Notes under the pieces: model-generated
Seen by the model: only the letters and a program-made list of their open reading frames with translations
Databases searched by the model: none
What the model was told of the DNA's origin: nothing
Program-made: the position numbers and the translations under genes
In this document: positions 22,749 through 34,171 of the stretch, one piece after another
Layout: every line of letters starts with the position of its first letter
How positions within the stretch are numbered: position 1 is the first letter of the stretch
DNA from: Adiantum capillus-veneris
Lineage: Eukaryota > Streptophyta > Polypodiopsida > Polypodiales > Pteridaceae
Assembly (NCBI GenBank): GCA_014529385.2
Contig: CM043970.1
Coordinates: 69,588,567 to 69,652,566 of the forward strand
Length of the DNA: 64,000 nt
Direction of reading: 5' to 3'

Positions 22749-24956
22749 ATGGAGCAAAATGTGGACACAAGTGGTACAAAGAAGCCAAAGAATAAAAAAG
22801 CTCCTGGCAAAGAGTGGGATTATGCTCACAACATATGCGGCTGATATATGGAGTGGCAATGTAAATTTTGTCACACAACCAAATCTGGCGGTGCACCACG
22901 TGTTAGGGATCATTTTTTGGGTAGCGCTAAAAAAATTTATAGAAAATGTGAACGTTCTCAGGCACATGCAGTTGCAAAGCATTTGAGAGAAGAGCTCGCC
23001 AAAAAGGGTGGCAAGAAACGATAGATATATAGCTCTCTGCCTTCGAATCAAGAGTTCCCAGAGCCAAATATTAACTCCGCAGATCTTGTAGTGACGCCAA
23101 CTAACCTTGGAGAGCAACCTGCGCAAGGAGAAGAAATTCCAGGTAGTATTCCTTTTAAACATCACAATGAAGATAGACTTTGTCAAATGCGTCAAAAATC
23201 ATTACATCAAAGCTTTCGAGTGCAGTCTCTAGAAGAAGCACAAACAACACTCGCCAAAGCAATATTCTTTACTGGAAGTGCTTTGGTCATGGTAGACAGT
23301 AATCATTGGAAGGCTGCTTGGAAGAAAATCGATGAGTTTGGTCCAAGATTTTCAGCTCCTTCTTATCACACGATCAGAAATGTTTTCTTGGACAAATGTT
23401 ACATCGAAGTCAAAGAGCGTGTTGGCAAAATAATACTTGGAAATATTTCACTTTCAGGGTGTACGATTGTGAGTGATGGCTGGTCAAATGTTCAGAGAAG
23501 ACCATTGATCAATGTAATGCTGGTTTGTCCAAGGGGAGAAACGTTTATAAAGTCTATTGATAGTTCTGGTGCAATTAAAAGTGACAAATACATTTCTGAG
23601 GTCTTGATTGATGTAATTAAAGAAATTGGTGATGAACATGTTGTTAGAGTTGTGATGGACAACGCAAAGAATTGTAAAAACACCAGTAAATTAATAAAGA
23701 AGTGCTTTCCATACATTTTTGCCAATGGTTGTAATATGCACACCTTGAACTTGGTGCTGAAAGATTGGTACACTAGCGAAGAAACCACATTGTTCGCCAA
23801 AATAATTGATACAACATGTCAGGTTGTGAAATTTATCTTGAAACGACAGAGAGTGCTCGATTTGTATAGGATGTGCATGTTAGTGATGTTGAAACTTCCT
23901 GCTAAAACTCGGTCCTGCACACACTTTTATACCTTGGAATCACTTCTCCATAATGAATGTGTTGTGATTGACACATTCAGTTGCGCGTCCTTTGATGAAT
24001 GGCAGCTTGAGTAGAAAGAAACAGTAAAGGATAAAATTACATGTCTACGTGGCAATGTAAACAAGGTTGCTTGGTGGAGGAGTGTAATGGATGCATACCA
24101 TGTAATGATGCCTGTTATGTTCGCGATCCGCAATCTTGATCAAAGGGCGCCAAACTTGGGAAAAGTGTGGATGACATGGTAGTCAGTCCAACAGAGTCTT
24201 GAAAATCCTGAAGATCTAAAAGAGTCTATAGTAGATAAGGAGTGGCGATTACCATTCTCTGGCAAACAGCGGAAAATTTTGGCTAAGTATTTTCATGCAA
24301 GGTGGAAGAGCGCTCATAGTCCACTCCATAGCATGGCTTACATGCTCGATCCAGAGTATTGGAATTTAGATCTGATGTCCAATACAGAGGTGGTAGGCGA
24401 TTTCTATCATGTGGTCAACACGTTCTACTCCAACGTTCAGGAACGAATTGATTGCATCAAAGAAATGAGTGCATTTAGATTAAAAGAAGGTCCTTTTGCA
24501 AATGATTTTGTACAGGTAATGGCAAAAGAGCAACCTACATGGAAGTGGTGGATGATGAATGGTGAAGAGCATTACTCTACCTTATGTCCTCTTGCAATGA
24601 AAGTACTCACACAATGTGCAGAAAATTCAAGTTCAGAGAGAAACTGGACTATGTACAAGTATGTTCACAACACTATTCGCAACAGACTATTAGCAGACAG
24701 AGCTGAGAAATTAGTGTATATGTATTGCAACGAAAAGATAATGAATCACATCGAAAGTGCTAGCTACGAGGAGGAAATGCCAACCTGGTTGTATGATTGT
24801 CAAAATGAAAATGAAGAAGATTTCAATGTTGGTGTATCTCAATGCACTGTAGAAGAAATAGAAGAGAATTTGATAATAGATGTGGAGGTTGAATTACAAG
24901 GAGAACCACACCACTCAGACTTAGAACCAGATAACAACTCAACTGATTCAATATAG
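22749..24956 (+). pseudogene. hAT-family transposase (BED finger, DUF659, hAT dimerisation)
   Basis: One frame of about 735 codons from ATG 22749, without frameshift, interrupted by TGA 22842 and TAG at 23022, 24012 and 24180. N-terminus: BED-type zinc finger (WQCKFCHTTKSGGAPRVRDHF, about residues 36-57). Middle: DUF659-type region (YHTIRNVFLDKCYIEVKERV, GCTIVSDGWSNVQRRPLINV, VVRVVMDNAKNCKNTSKLI), bearing the catalytic-Asp SDGW and the second Asp in MDNA. C-terminus: hAT dimerisation motif LCPLAMKVLTQCAENSSSERNW followed by IRNRLLADRAEKLVYMY. All landmark blocks survive, so it was a full-length plant hAT transposase that decayed by point mutation. Terminal inverted repeats were not found. An acidic tail follows the dimerisation domain. 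Confidence 0.9.
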
Positions 24957-25211
24957 CTTGAGAGTAGAATGAGAAAATGTCAAAAACCATTGTAAAAGAC
25001 CTTGTATTCAAATATATTTTGAGTAATTACAATGCTCCATATTCTCAATAGTACATAGTTTGTCACGATATTACATAGTTTGTCGATCTTAATTGTGTTG
25101 CCCTGAAGCAACATCTTGCTCATCAAATAGATTTCTAATTGTGCTAGGGGTATCTGGGCGTGCTTGCTTGAATTTATATTTGTTTGCCATGCCAAATATA
25201 ATATACATTCC

Positions 25212-26125
25212 TTATGGAATATCTTGTGAACACATTGCGCATCGACTATTGTTTTGCATCCAACGAATAAGACAAACTAAATGATAATAGTGACCACATG
25301 TCAATGTATAGTACCCACTCCATCCATCAAAATTCTTGTAGCAAACTGGACATTGGGAAGATGAGGATGCATCTAAAGTAGACGAGGGGACCAACTCTGG
25401 ATGCAAGACAAGGTGGCTGATGTGTGTCCCTTGTACAGGTGTTGGATTCACTCGCTGTGTTAGGGTTTGAACGTCCTAACTTAAGTGGTGAATGATTTTC
25501 TCCATCCGAACTTGTGAGGGTTGCAGTGTCTGGGTGGCTATAGAAATACGTGTTATTTTTGCATCTTTCTCTGCCAGAACTGTGTCGTGTAAATATCCTT
25601 CTCTTTCTTTAACTGTAGGTCGGTGCCTTCCACTATCAATGCTAGCTCATCTCGGGTGAAAGTGACATAAATCTCCCTTAAATCATGAGTGGCAACAATT
25701 GTCTCCTTTGACGAGAAGTCTACTGGTCACTGTTGCACAAAGTGAACATATAACATTTTGGCAAAATATAGCACACAATCTGCATTGTGTAGGGGATGGC
25801 CATAAACCTCCAAATAAATCCTCTCAGCGCTATCTTTGATACCATCATGCGTGCACTTCGAAACCTTCCACCTTCCTTTCTTGATCTCTGCATCCTCACA
25901 TGGCCATGTTGTCTTGATCATGTCCTTTGTCACTTCTTTATCGATCTCTTTCTAGTGCATATGGTTTGGATTTGCCCACTTTGAGAGTCGGCGAGCAGTA
26001 TGCGTCGCTTGTTGTGCCGACATGTCGTGTGCCAGAGACTTCATGCACTGAAATGCATTAACATCCGCTTGTTGTTGATCATCAGGCAGTGATTGGGTGT
26101 CAATATGTCGTTCTTGATCGGCCAT
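25212..26125 (-). pseudogene. RING-H2 protein pseudogene
   Basis: Starts at ATG 26125 (MADQERHIDTQSLPDDQQQ). The frame passes TAG 25952-25954 and TGA near 25725, shifts near 25600 and has a further stop near 25470, then ends in an intact RING-H2 domain (25212-25350): CPVC, then TCGHYYHLVC, then RW and CAMC, giving the C3H2C3 ligand set of plant E3 ubiquitin ligases. The middle includes TWPCEDAEIKKGRWKVSKCT and a short helical segment (LAEKDAKITRISIATQTLQ). The zinc ligands are complete, but at least three stops and one frameshift argue against function. It lies downstream of, and parallel to, the kinase-like gene (280 bp gap) and converges on the hAT pseudogene. Function of the intact ancestor: probable E3 ligase. 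Confidence 0.75.
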
Positions 26126-26403
26126 TCTCTCTTAGAGCTGCAATCAACAGAGTGGCAAATATTCAATATCCTTGGAAAATATATATTCTCACTCATTGGG
26201 ACACTACGCGGAATCCACTAAAAACCACCACTTCAAATGCGACTAATTGAACCGCAAGGCAAATTTGAAATATTGACAGTTAAATGACAAATTTAAAATG
26301 ATTAAAGATAATTGACTCAATTAGGTGAGCCACTTCAAACCAGATAATACACTTCAATAAAAATTTGAATACACTTGACAAGACATGTATATCATAAAAA
26401 TGT

Positions 26404-27915
26404 TTAAATCGGATAAAATGATGGTGGAAGTTTAACAAGTGGACGTTGCACAGGATTAGGGTCTGTCTTTAAATGTTCTTTGAAAAACATCAACACATCA
26501 GAAGCATTCCTTCTTTGGTCCTGCTCTTTTAACTTCATCCAACAATCTACTTTAATTCAAATAGCCCTCATAACATCTTCGTCCGGGTGGTGAAAAACAT
26601 CGTCTGGAAAATAAAATTTTCTGGCTGCACTCCAAAAATCTGCTAGCATGTCAAACAGGTAGCCCAATGCATAAATTTCTTTGGCTTTTGAGTATGCATA
26701 TGCGCACCGTGGATTGTATAGTTCGGGAGCAATCCACGGTCGCTTAGCCATCTCGGTGTTCCTTGCTCTCTGTGCATTCAAAATTGCTTCGTCCGACTGG
26801 GCAGTTGGAGAAAAATAATTATTTTCTACGCGCTTAGCAGGTGTTCTTAGCTTCATACCCCAATCAATGATACCAATGCGGGGTTTATTGGCGTGAGTAA
26901 AGTCCAACATTACGTTGAACGGCTGCAGGTCACTATGTACTATACCGGCTTGGTGGGCAGCCGCAATGCTGTCGATTAAGGCATGACAAATTGCTGCCAT
27001 CTGCTCGACCAATTCTTTGATCTGCACCGTGTCTATCTCGCTTACAGGGTTTTTTGCTATAGGCAATGACCTCCAGCCGTGTTGTAGCCTGTGCATGTGT
27101 GGTCTGAACAATCCATGAGCGAACGGTAAGCAGCACATCATGTCGCCCACGGTACCCCCATTGTAGTATGGGAATATCGTGATCCAAGGAGACTCTGTAG
27201 TAAACCCAATGCACCTTACAATGGAGGGGTGAAGCGTTTGCATTCCCTGTTCTGTCTGAAAGCTGTCAAATTTTGCCTCACTCTCTCGCTTATAACATTT
27301 TTCCACATATGTAATGTGATCTGGAAAAAATGGGATGCCTTTGATAGTGTACAATGTGCACACACCGAAGGTGCCAGCTCCAATCCTCATACCTTCTACC
27401 AAGGCTTCGTAAGGGATGCCAACAAGATGAGCGCACTTTGCATTCAAAGCAGTGCGCATGATTGTGCCGGTGCTGCTGGCATTGGATCGACCTCCCAAAG
27501 CTGCTTGTGCCATCTTCAATCTCTTGGGTAAAGCTGCTTGGTCCTGCACTTTCACACGCTTCATCTTTACCTTCTGTTCTTCCCACAATTTATTCCATAG
27601 CTCTAACTTTGACATGTCGCAAGAAGGTGGGATATCTTCCTTTAAGTCTTTGTTACATACTTTCATATTGCCCAACATTGTCCTGACTTTATGGTGGGGG
27701 TCAAATTCTCGTATCCCATCTAGATTCAACAACTGGTATTGGCCTTCAAGTCGCAACCTACGCTCTGTGTTCTCCCATATAGCGCTAGTGATGTCTTTGA
27801 TGTAGACATCGCTTTCACTAATCTGTTGTATGCGGTCAACTGCACATGATGAGATTGCCAAAATACATTCTTTACGAATGGAATGCATAATACATTTCTT
27901 TTGATCTGGCGTCAT
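26404..27915 (-). pseudogene. Protein-kinase-like gene with a late nonsense codon
   Basis: Open from ATG 27913-27915 to TGA 26554-26556 (about 452 codons). Numbering from the TTG at 27930, it has a glycine loop GAGTFGVCTLY (184-194), a Lys candidate in VEKCYK (209-214), catalytic loop HSDLQPFNVM (332-341; Asp334 and Asn339 kept, HSD instead of HRD), DWG (356-358, for DFG) and an activation-segment end RPWIAPELY (397-405). Beyond the TGA the same frame continues with CWMKLKEQDQRRNASDVLMF, the conserved subdomain XI Arg region, to TAA 26404-26406. The true protein was therefore about 50 residues longer and the TGA (from CGA) truncates the C-lobe. N-terminal 170 residues are helical/charged and unrecognised. 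No introns. Active-site residues look usable; whether it is expressed cannot be told. Confidence 0.7.
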
Positions 27916-28098
27916 ATTTGCACTGGACAATACAAAAACAGCATATCAAATACAAATTCATGGTTGCGAATGACACTACCACTCTCACACTATCTCAAGT
28001 AAACTATTAGCCACCACTTGAAGACTTTAACAAATGTTATGGAAATATTGATAAAAATTGAATATAATCTTCACTTAAAATTGCAATCTGCTACACGT

Positions 28099-30103
28099 TG
28101 TCGAGAAATTTGCGGTCTTGTCAGGAAAGCACCGGGCTTATGGCTGTGAGAGTTTGTGAGAGAACTCGACAAAAACTATATGAAGGAGTTAAACCATAGA
28201 TGCCATGAAGACTAGGGTTTGGAAAGAAGTACAATCAAAGAAGCCCACCCATTCTCTCTTGCACTCACACGCACAAAGAAAGAACACAAAAGAAAATGTC
28301 AAAATAACACAAAGATGAAAACATAAAGGCTATGGTCATATCGTATCATGGGTAATATGAAAGGGTTAACAGATGAGTTAATGGCATTCAATCTTGGCTT
28401 CCCAAATAGGCTAAGAATTGTTCTTTGGAATTGTAGTTTTGTGCTTACCATAATATATATATTTTGTCTAGTGATTGGGATTAATTGTGTGTACAAATCC
28501 TCTTGGTTCATAGCAAGATAACTACGCTTACGTCAAAAGAAAAGTTATAGTCTATGAGAGGTAGTATGATGGGATCCGGTGATAGAAGTATTTCATTGAG
28601 CCTTTCTGGGCCAAAGAGAAACACTATACGTTGTTGAAAGTGTATTTTACGGCTAATCCATACGTTAATTCTAATAGATCGTACAGAGTGAAAGCGATAG
28701 AAATTATCATCATGTGGGTTATTCATCTAGGATAGTATGTGAGAAATGTAGATATGAGAGAAGTGAAGAGATGAGAAGTTTCCCTCCCAAGCCCTATTCT
28801 TGCCCGTAAGCAATAAGGATACTGCGGGGAGAGATGTACCTGTAGCAAAGAGAACCTAGAGAGGATGAGTTACTAAGAATGAGAGAGATAGGATTGGTTA
28901 AGGAGATGAGATTAGATACATATATATATGTTGGATTAGAGATGAAAATGAAAACAACAAGAAATCAAGAAAACATCAATGTAGAACACATCTTAGTTGA
29001 AACCCTTTGGCACCATTATTGATAGGAGAGAGAAGAAGAGGGGAGAATTCAACGTTGATTGATACGCCAAGTACAACACCTTCTTTGATTAGAGTTGATC
29101 CTCCAAGGATGGCGTACAAGAATGGCTAGTTTTCCTCTAGGAGAAAGTGTAGGCTTGGGTTTATGTTAATGGGGCTAAGTACAATTAGGCATTACTACTC
29201 ACTCCCTCAAGAATTCCTCTCATCAATGGCTTGAATGCTTGAGTTCCTTCCAAGGAAGAAGAGGTCCCCTTTTATAGGTGAAGGGAACCCACAAGGGTTT
29301 ACACAAGAAGAGAGGAGCCAGTGTGAACAGATGATTGGAAAAGCTGGAAATGAGCTATCCCTGCATGATGTGGGCAGACTGGGGTCCAGTATTTTGATCA
29401 TATCTCCTCAACCGTAGCTCCAAATAAAAAAGTAAAAATATGGACAAAAGCTTCAGCTCATTAGCTACGATTTTCACTTTAAAATCATTTTCCAATTTGG
29501 ATTGGAACCTTGTGTAAAAAATTCATCAAAATAAGGTCCATTTCTGGCAGCAAAAGTCTTCATGTGGTCCCCTTAGCCTAGACTTTCATTTGATTCCAAA
29601 GGACACCTCATGCCATATGAAAGCATGACATTTCTCCTTGACAAAGTTTTGTAATCATGCTTGCAATAATGCATTAAAATAAGTGTATCTTTGAAATCAT
29701 GCCACCTAGTGTCCCACTAGGATTTGATTCCCTCCTAGTAGCTATTTAAAAAGAAATATAAGAAAAATATGAAAAATACATAGAATATATATAGATTGGA
29801 AATTACTCTAGATATAGGATCTAGATAGGGTGTGAGATAATAATGAGATGGTAGAAAGAAAGAATCAATGCTTTTTGCCCCAAGTTAAAGAGGTGGAGCT
29901 ATTGACACTTTTCCCATAGTATTTTTTTGATGGTAAAGTAAGAATACATTACCGTTGAGATAAATAATAAGATGAGATAGAAAGCTTATTTTTATACTTA
30001 CATATGCATATGTACATTATAGGAAATATAATTGTATATCTAAAAAGTTACAAGATAACTCTTGTAGCATGTGTTCCCACTATGTACATGTCACAGCACG
30101 ACA
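28099..30103 (-). repeat. Gypsy-2 LTR (3' LTR in element orientation)
   Basis: 2,005 bp. On the - strand it carries CCTATAAAAGGGG at 29269-29276, a good core-promoter TATA box, also present in the other LTR (36979-36986). Small frames of 60-72 codons repeated in both LTRs are shared sequence, not separate genes. Confidence 0.9.
29269..29276 (-). promoter_or_regulatory. TATA box in Gypsy-2 LTR
   Basis: TATAAAAG on the - strand within GC-flanked context; conserved in the partner LTR at 36979-36986, where it would drive the element's own transcript. Confidence 0.6.
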
Positions 30104-30161
30104 TCCATCCCCTCTAAACCTGCACATCCTCTGGTATGTGCCAAATTATTTCATTGTAAGA

Positions 30162-33100
30162 TCAGCCCTCTTGTACATCTTCCTTGCTTTCGTCTTCACT
30201 GGATGATTCCAAAGCTTCATTTTCACTTTGATCTTCACCTGTGTTTTGCTCTTCTTCCTCATCAACATTTTTTGGATCATTGTCTCCTCTTCTCTTAAAC
30301 ATTTTGATCCTTTTTCCTGCAATGGGAATCTTTACTTCTGTGCCATCTAGTTCAGACAAGCTATAAGTAGCATTTTCATGCACATGTTTTACAACATATG
30401 GTCCAAACCATCTTTTTGAAAACTTACGCATGACTATGTGTTGGTTATCAAGGCTACTATCATACACTAAAACCCAGTCACCTTTGTCAATTGCTTTGCT
30501 CCTGAGCCGATGTCGCTTATCAAAGTAGTCCTTGTTTTTCAATCTTGAATTTTTGAGTCGTTCTTTTGCAGCCTCAATGTCTCCAGGTCTTCTCTCTAGT
30601 TGCCTTATGCGCAATGCAAGGAGATCTTCCCTACTAAGCCCCTCTTGCCAAGGTAGTACATTCCATGTGGGAATTGTATCCTCAATCGGCATCACTGGCT
30701 TTTGACCATGCATTAGCTCCGCAGGCATGTAGCCATTTACTGAGCTATGTGTTGTACGATCAGCCCATAAAGCGTATGGTAACAGTTTTGGCCACTCACC
30801 AACTCTTCCTTCGCAAGCCTTGGCCAAAGCTTTGATGATAGGAGGGTGCCCTCTTTCACTCTTTCCATTGCCTTCAGGGTTGTAAGCTGTAGTAAGAGAA
30901 AGCTTGATTCCTAATCTAGAAAAGAACTCCCTTGCTTCTTCGGCATCCAGTTCACCTCTATCTGCAGTGATCTTTCCCACACAACCATAACGGCAAATCA
31001 CCTCATCAAGAAGGATTTTGCACACAGCTTCTGTGGTTTTAGCTCTTAATGCTCTTCCTTCAACCTGATTAGTTAGGTCCTCTCGTGCAAGAACCAAGTA
31101 CCTCATTTGCCAGAGTCCTAAAGGCATCGTGACTAGATCCACAACCCATTTATAGTGGATGGCTAGTGGATATGTAGGGTGCAATCCATCATGATGTCGA
31201 ACATTTGAATACATTTGACAAGTTACACATGACTCTACAAACTGAGATACATCTTTATACATACCCTTCCACCAGTATTTTTCTTTCAACTTGGAGAAGG
31301 TTGCCCACACACCCCTGTGTCCAGCCCATATACTCTCATGAAACTCTTGCATGAGATTTACTTGAGTCTCTTTTTTACATATAACCCATTGTGGTGTAGC
31401 ACCCTTTTGCTTAGGATGCTTCCACAAGTAACCATCCCTTAAAAAGTACCCATATGCTTTCCTGCGTATCCTCTTGAATTCTTGTTCAGACCAATCATCC
31501 TGTTTTGTTAGAGTACTCAAGTACCTTCCAATAGAAAGCCAATCACCTTCATAAAGATCTTTCAAGAACACTTCAAGTGAATTAGTCATGCAGACATTGT
31601 TACCTTTGACATGAGAGATAGAATAGAATTTTGTGCCTACATCATCTCCCTCATTAATCATTTGTGACTCATCTTCATACCTTGCCCTTGATAGCATATC
31701 TGCCACTGTATTGTCTTTACCTGCAATGTGCTTAAACTCGGGATTTAAGGACTTAATGTAGGCAATCCACCACAACATAGCAATGTCTGGTGTTGAGCAG
31801 CTTGTAATCATCCCAAGAAGTGGTAGACAATCTGTTTCTACAACCACACATGCACCAATTAGGTACTCTTTTCCACTTTTCAAGGCTGTAACCATACCCC
31901 ATAACTCTCTCTTTATCTGTGGATAGTTTCTTTGGTGAGCACTTAGTACCTTTGCTCCAAATCTTACCACATACCTGTGTCCTTCTTCGTCATCTTGCCC
32001 TATTGCCCATCCAATCCCTGTAGGACTGGTATCTACTATCACAATCACTGGCCTTTGACACTCATAGTCTACCTTTCTCAAAGTCGTTGCTGACTGGAGT
32101 AACTCCTTTAGCTTTTTCATGGATTTTACATGTGCTTCTGTCCATTTAAACTTTTGATTCTTTCTAAGCAGCTGATAAAGAGGATCACCTACATGTGCAT
32201 AATGTGGAATCCAAATAACATAGAAGACACATGCTCCCAGAAACCTTCTAACCTCAGTGATGCTAGTGCATGTTTCTTTCCTTCTTTGGATGGCATCTAC
32301 CTTTGATGGACAAGGTTTCCTACCATATGGCCCGCACATGTGCCCCACAATGAGCACTTCATTGACACCAAACATAGACTTTTTCCCTGACAATGTAAGA
32401 TTCACTTCTTCCAACCTAGACAAAATTTTATCACAATCATTTATGTGATTTACCACAAACCTGCGACATCCCTTGAGATCCAAAGCTTCAACTTTGTCAC
32501 TTTCTTCACATCCTTTGATAGGCAAATCATCAATGAAAGGCATTGTGATGTGAGGAATAAAGTCACGTAAGACCTTATTCATCCCATTCATCATATGTGC
32601 AACCGAGTTGGTTGCTCCCTGTGGCAAGGTACACATCCTTACCAAACCCAAAGGTGTCCTCATGGTTGTCAAGTCTCTGCTTTCGATTGCAAGCTGAAAT
32701 TGATCATACCCTGAGTAGAGATCCCCCATTGAGTAGATTGCTCTCCCTGAAAACGCCTCTGCAAATTCATCCACAATTGGACCTGTACCTACATTTCTAA
32801 TTGTCACCTTGTTCACTGGTTGCATATCTTGGATGAAGCGTAGAGAACCATTCTTCTTTGGAACTGTGAACCACCTGTTTGAGTATGGAGCACAAGAAGG
32901 CTCCAAGATTCCCATTTTGATTTTCTCATTCAGTAGCTCTACTAACTTTGGCAAATGAGCCTTTGGAACCGGAATAGGCCGCAGATTCCAAGGCACATGA
33001 GGTATTGTGAAAATTACCATAGGAGCTACAATATAAGGATCAACACATCCTATCTCATGTGGCTCAAATGCAAAAGCCTTACCATGCTTTGAAAGCATTT

Positions 33101-33611
33101 CTTTGAAGCACTTTGTCTCCTCCTGTGTTAGAAACTCCTCGCAACCAATCTGCAACTCTTGAAAAGACTCCTTTGTGAAGGTATGCCCGATCTTTTTAGG
33201 ATTCCGCAAACTTGGTTGTAAAGAAGCCTGTTCAATCTTTTCCCTGTTGTTGGGTGGTAAGGGTGAAGCTACTGGTTTCACCTTCCTTACTACACTCTTG
33301 TATTTAGTTTCAACATGGACTTCTGAGCCTACTATTTGGCTTTCTTTAAAGGCTTCTATTACTTGATACATTTCCATAGAGCAAACTTCCACAACTTCAT
33401 TTTCAAGATGCAAACTAGACCTCATTATAGCATCAATCTCACCCATAGTATCTACAAAAGAAACTTGTTCACACAAACCCAAAACATTTTCAGTAGGCTC
33501 TAGCAACCCACTCTTTTTCATGCCTATTTGTACATTATGCACATATTGCTTCTCACATCTCTTCAAATCTTCAAGTTTTGTAAAACATACTGATCCATTC
33601 TTTGTTACCAA
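30162..33611 (-). CDS. Gypsy-2 pol: RT, RNase H, integrase (open frame)
   Basis: An uninterrupted 1,149-codon frame; it is open upstream of 33611 and the TTG there need not be the start (first ATG is codon 31). RT: VPKKNGSLRFIQDMQPVNK (250-268), catalytic FIDD (359-362; Phe instead of the usual Tyr). RNase H: Asp527, Glu569, Asp594, Asp633. Integrase: zinc residues His758, His765, Cys795, Cys798, then Asp825 (VVDLVTMP), Asp884 (TADRGE) and Glu919 (GKSERGH), an exact DD35E spacing. The C-terminal domain has GDWVLVYDSSLD and WFGPYVVKHV and ends in an acidic Glu/Asp tail; no chromodomain. All catalytic residues are present. Phrases such as MPFIDDLPIKG and GNGKSERGHPPIIKALAKACEG resemble, from memory, Ty3/gypsy elements best known from fungi. 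Confidence 0.93.
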   Translation of the reverse strand: MVTKNGSVCFTKLEDLKRCEKQYVHNVQIGMKKSGLLEPTENVLGLCEQVSFVDTMGEIDAIMRSSLHLENEVVEVCSMEMYQVIEAFKESQIVGSEVHVETKYKSVVRKVKPVASPLPPNNREKIEQASLQPSLRNPKKIGHTFTKESFQELQIGCEEFLTQEETKCFKEMLSKHGKAFAFEPHEIGCVDPYIVAPMVIFTIPHVPWNLRPIPVPKAHLPKLVELLNEKIKMGILEPSCAPYSNRWFTVPKKNGSLRFIQDMQPVNKVTIRNVGTGPIVDEFAEAFSGRAIYSMGDLYSGYDQFQLAIESRDLTTMRTPLGLVRMCTLPQGATNSVAHMMNGMNKVLRDFIPHITMPFIDDLPIKGCEESDKVEALDLKGCRRFVVNHINDCDKILSRLEEVNLTLSGKKSMFGVNEVLIVGHMCGPYGRKPCPSKVDAIQRRKETCTSITEVRRFLGACVFYVIWIPHYAHVGDPLYQLLRKNQKFKWTEAHVKSMKKLKELLQSATTLRKVDYECQRPVIVIVDTSPTGIGWAIGQDDEEGHRYVVRFGAKVLSAHQRNYPQIKRELWGMVTALKSGKEYLIGACVVVETDCLPLLGMITSCSTPDIAMLWWIAYIKSLNPEFKHIAGKDNTVADMLSRARYEDESQMINEGDDVGTKFYSISHVKGNNVCMTNSLEVFLKDLYEGDWLSIGRYLSTLTKQDDWSEQEFKRIRRKAYGYFLRDGYLWKHPKQKGATPQWVICKKETQVNLMQEFHESIWAGHRGVWATFSKLKEKYWWKGMYKDVSQFVESCVTCQMYSNVRHHDGLHPTYPLAIHYKWVVDLVTMPLGLWQMRYLVLAREDLTNQVEGRALRAKTTEAVCKILLDEVICRYGCVGKITADRGELDAEEAREFFSRLGIKLSLTTAYNPEGNGKSERGHPPIIKALAKACEGRVGEWPKLLPYALWADRTTHSSVNGYMPAELMHGQKPVMPIEDTIPTWNVLPWQEGLSREDLLALRIRQLERRPGDIEAAKERLKNSRLKNKDYFDKRHRLRSKAIDKGDWVLVYDSSLDNQHIVMRKFSKRWFGPYVVKHVHENATYSLSELDGTEVKIPIAGKRIKMFKRRGDNDPKNVDEEEEQNTGEDQSENEALESSSEDESKEDVQEG

Positions 33612-33718
33612 GGAGCTCGTTGAAAATGCTTCACCTATTTTTGGATCAGGCGAGACCCTTTTTCTTTCTGTACCACTGCAATCCCGCTTTACAATGGTAC
33701 TTGGCCAAAACCCATCAT

Positions 33719-34171
33719 TTATCTATGATCATGAAACTCTTTGCTCACCTTTGGTAGAGGATGTTCTCTGAGGTTGTCACGATTTCTTTCATGGTTTACA
33801 CAAACTGTGAGAAATTGGACAGCACGTTTACCATCTTTGCTACGTATCCTAGCATATGCTGAACCATCATCCATTACCTTTGTTTCCATTCGAACTCCCA
33901 CAATGTAGGGTTGTCCAAGGATGAGATGATATGAAGATGTATCCTGTACAAAGAAGTTTTGGTCAATCTTTACATCACCTATTGTTACCTTCATACCTGG
34001 ACATGCTGCATACAATTCACCGAATGAATTGTTTGCCACTTTTACCATCCAACCATGATCTGTGTCCATCGGCCATTTGCACTTGTTGTAGAGACTCTTT
34101 GATGATGTCAATGATCTCCTCATGGAATTCACGCTTTGCAATGCCAAGAACTTCTCCCAGAGTAAACTCAA
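33719..34171 (-). pseudogene. Gypsy-2 protease region
   Basis: The frame contains YNKCKWPMDTDHGWMVK, ELYAACPGMKVTIGDV and QDTSSYHLILGQPYIVG. The last is the C-terminal ILG motif of a retropepsin, preceded by strand-like sequence. The expected N-terminal D-S/T-G lies where this frame meets the gag frame near 34100-34171 and is not readable without a shift. It ends with TAA at 33719, just before the pol frame opens in another frame. Whether the gag-protease/pol offset is natural or a mutation cannot be told from one copy. Confidence 0.75.

Noticed and set aside
28299-28726. Small 60-72 codon frames present in both Gypsy-2 LTRs
   Set aside because: Duplicated because the LTRs are duplicated; no domain, and overlapping in incompatible frames.
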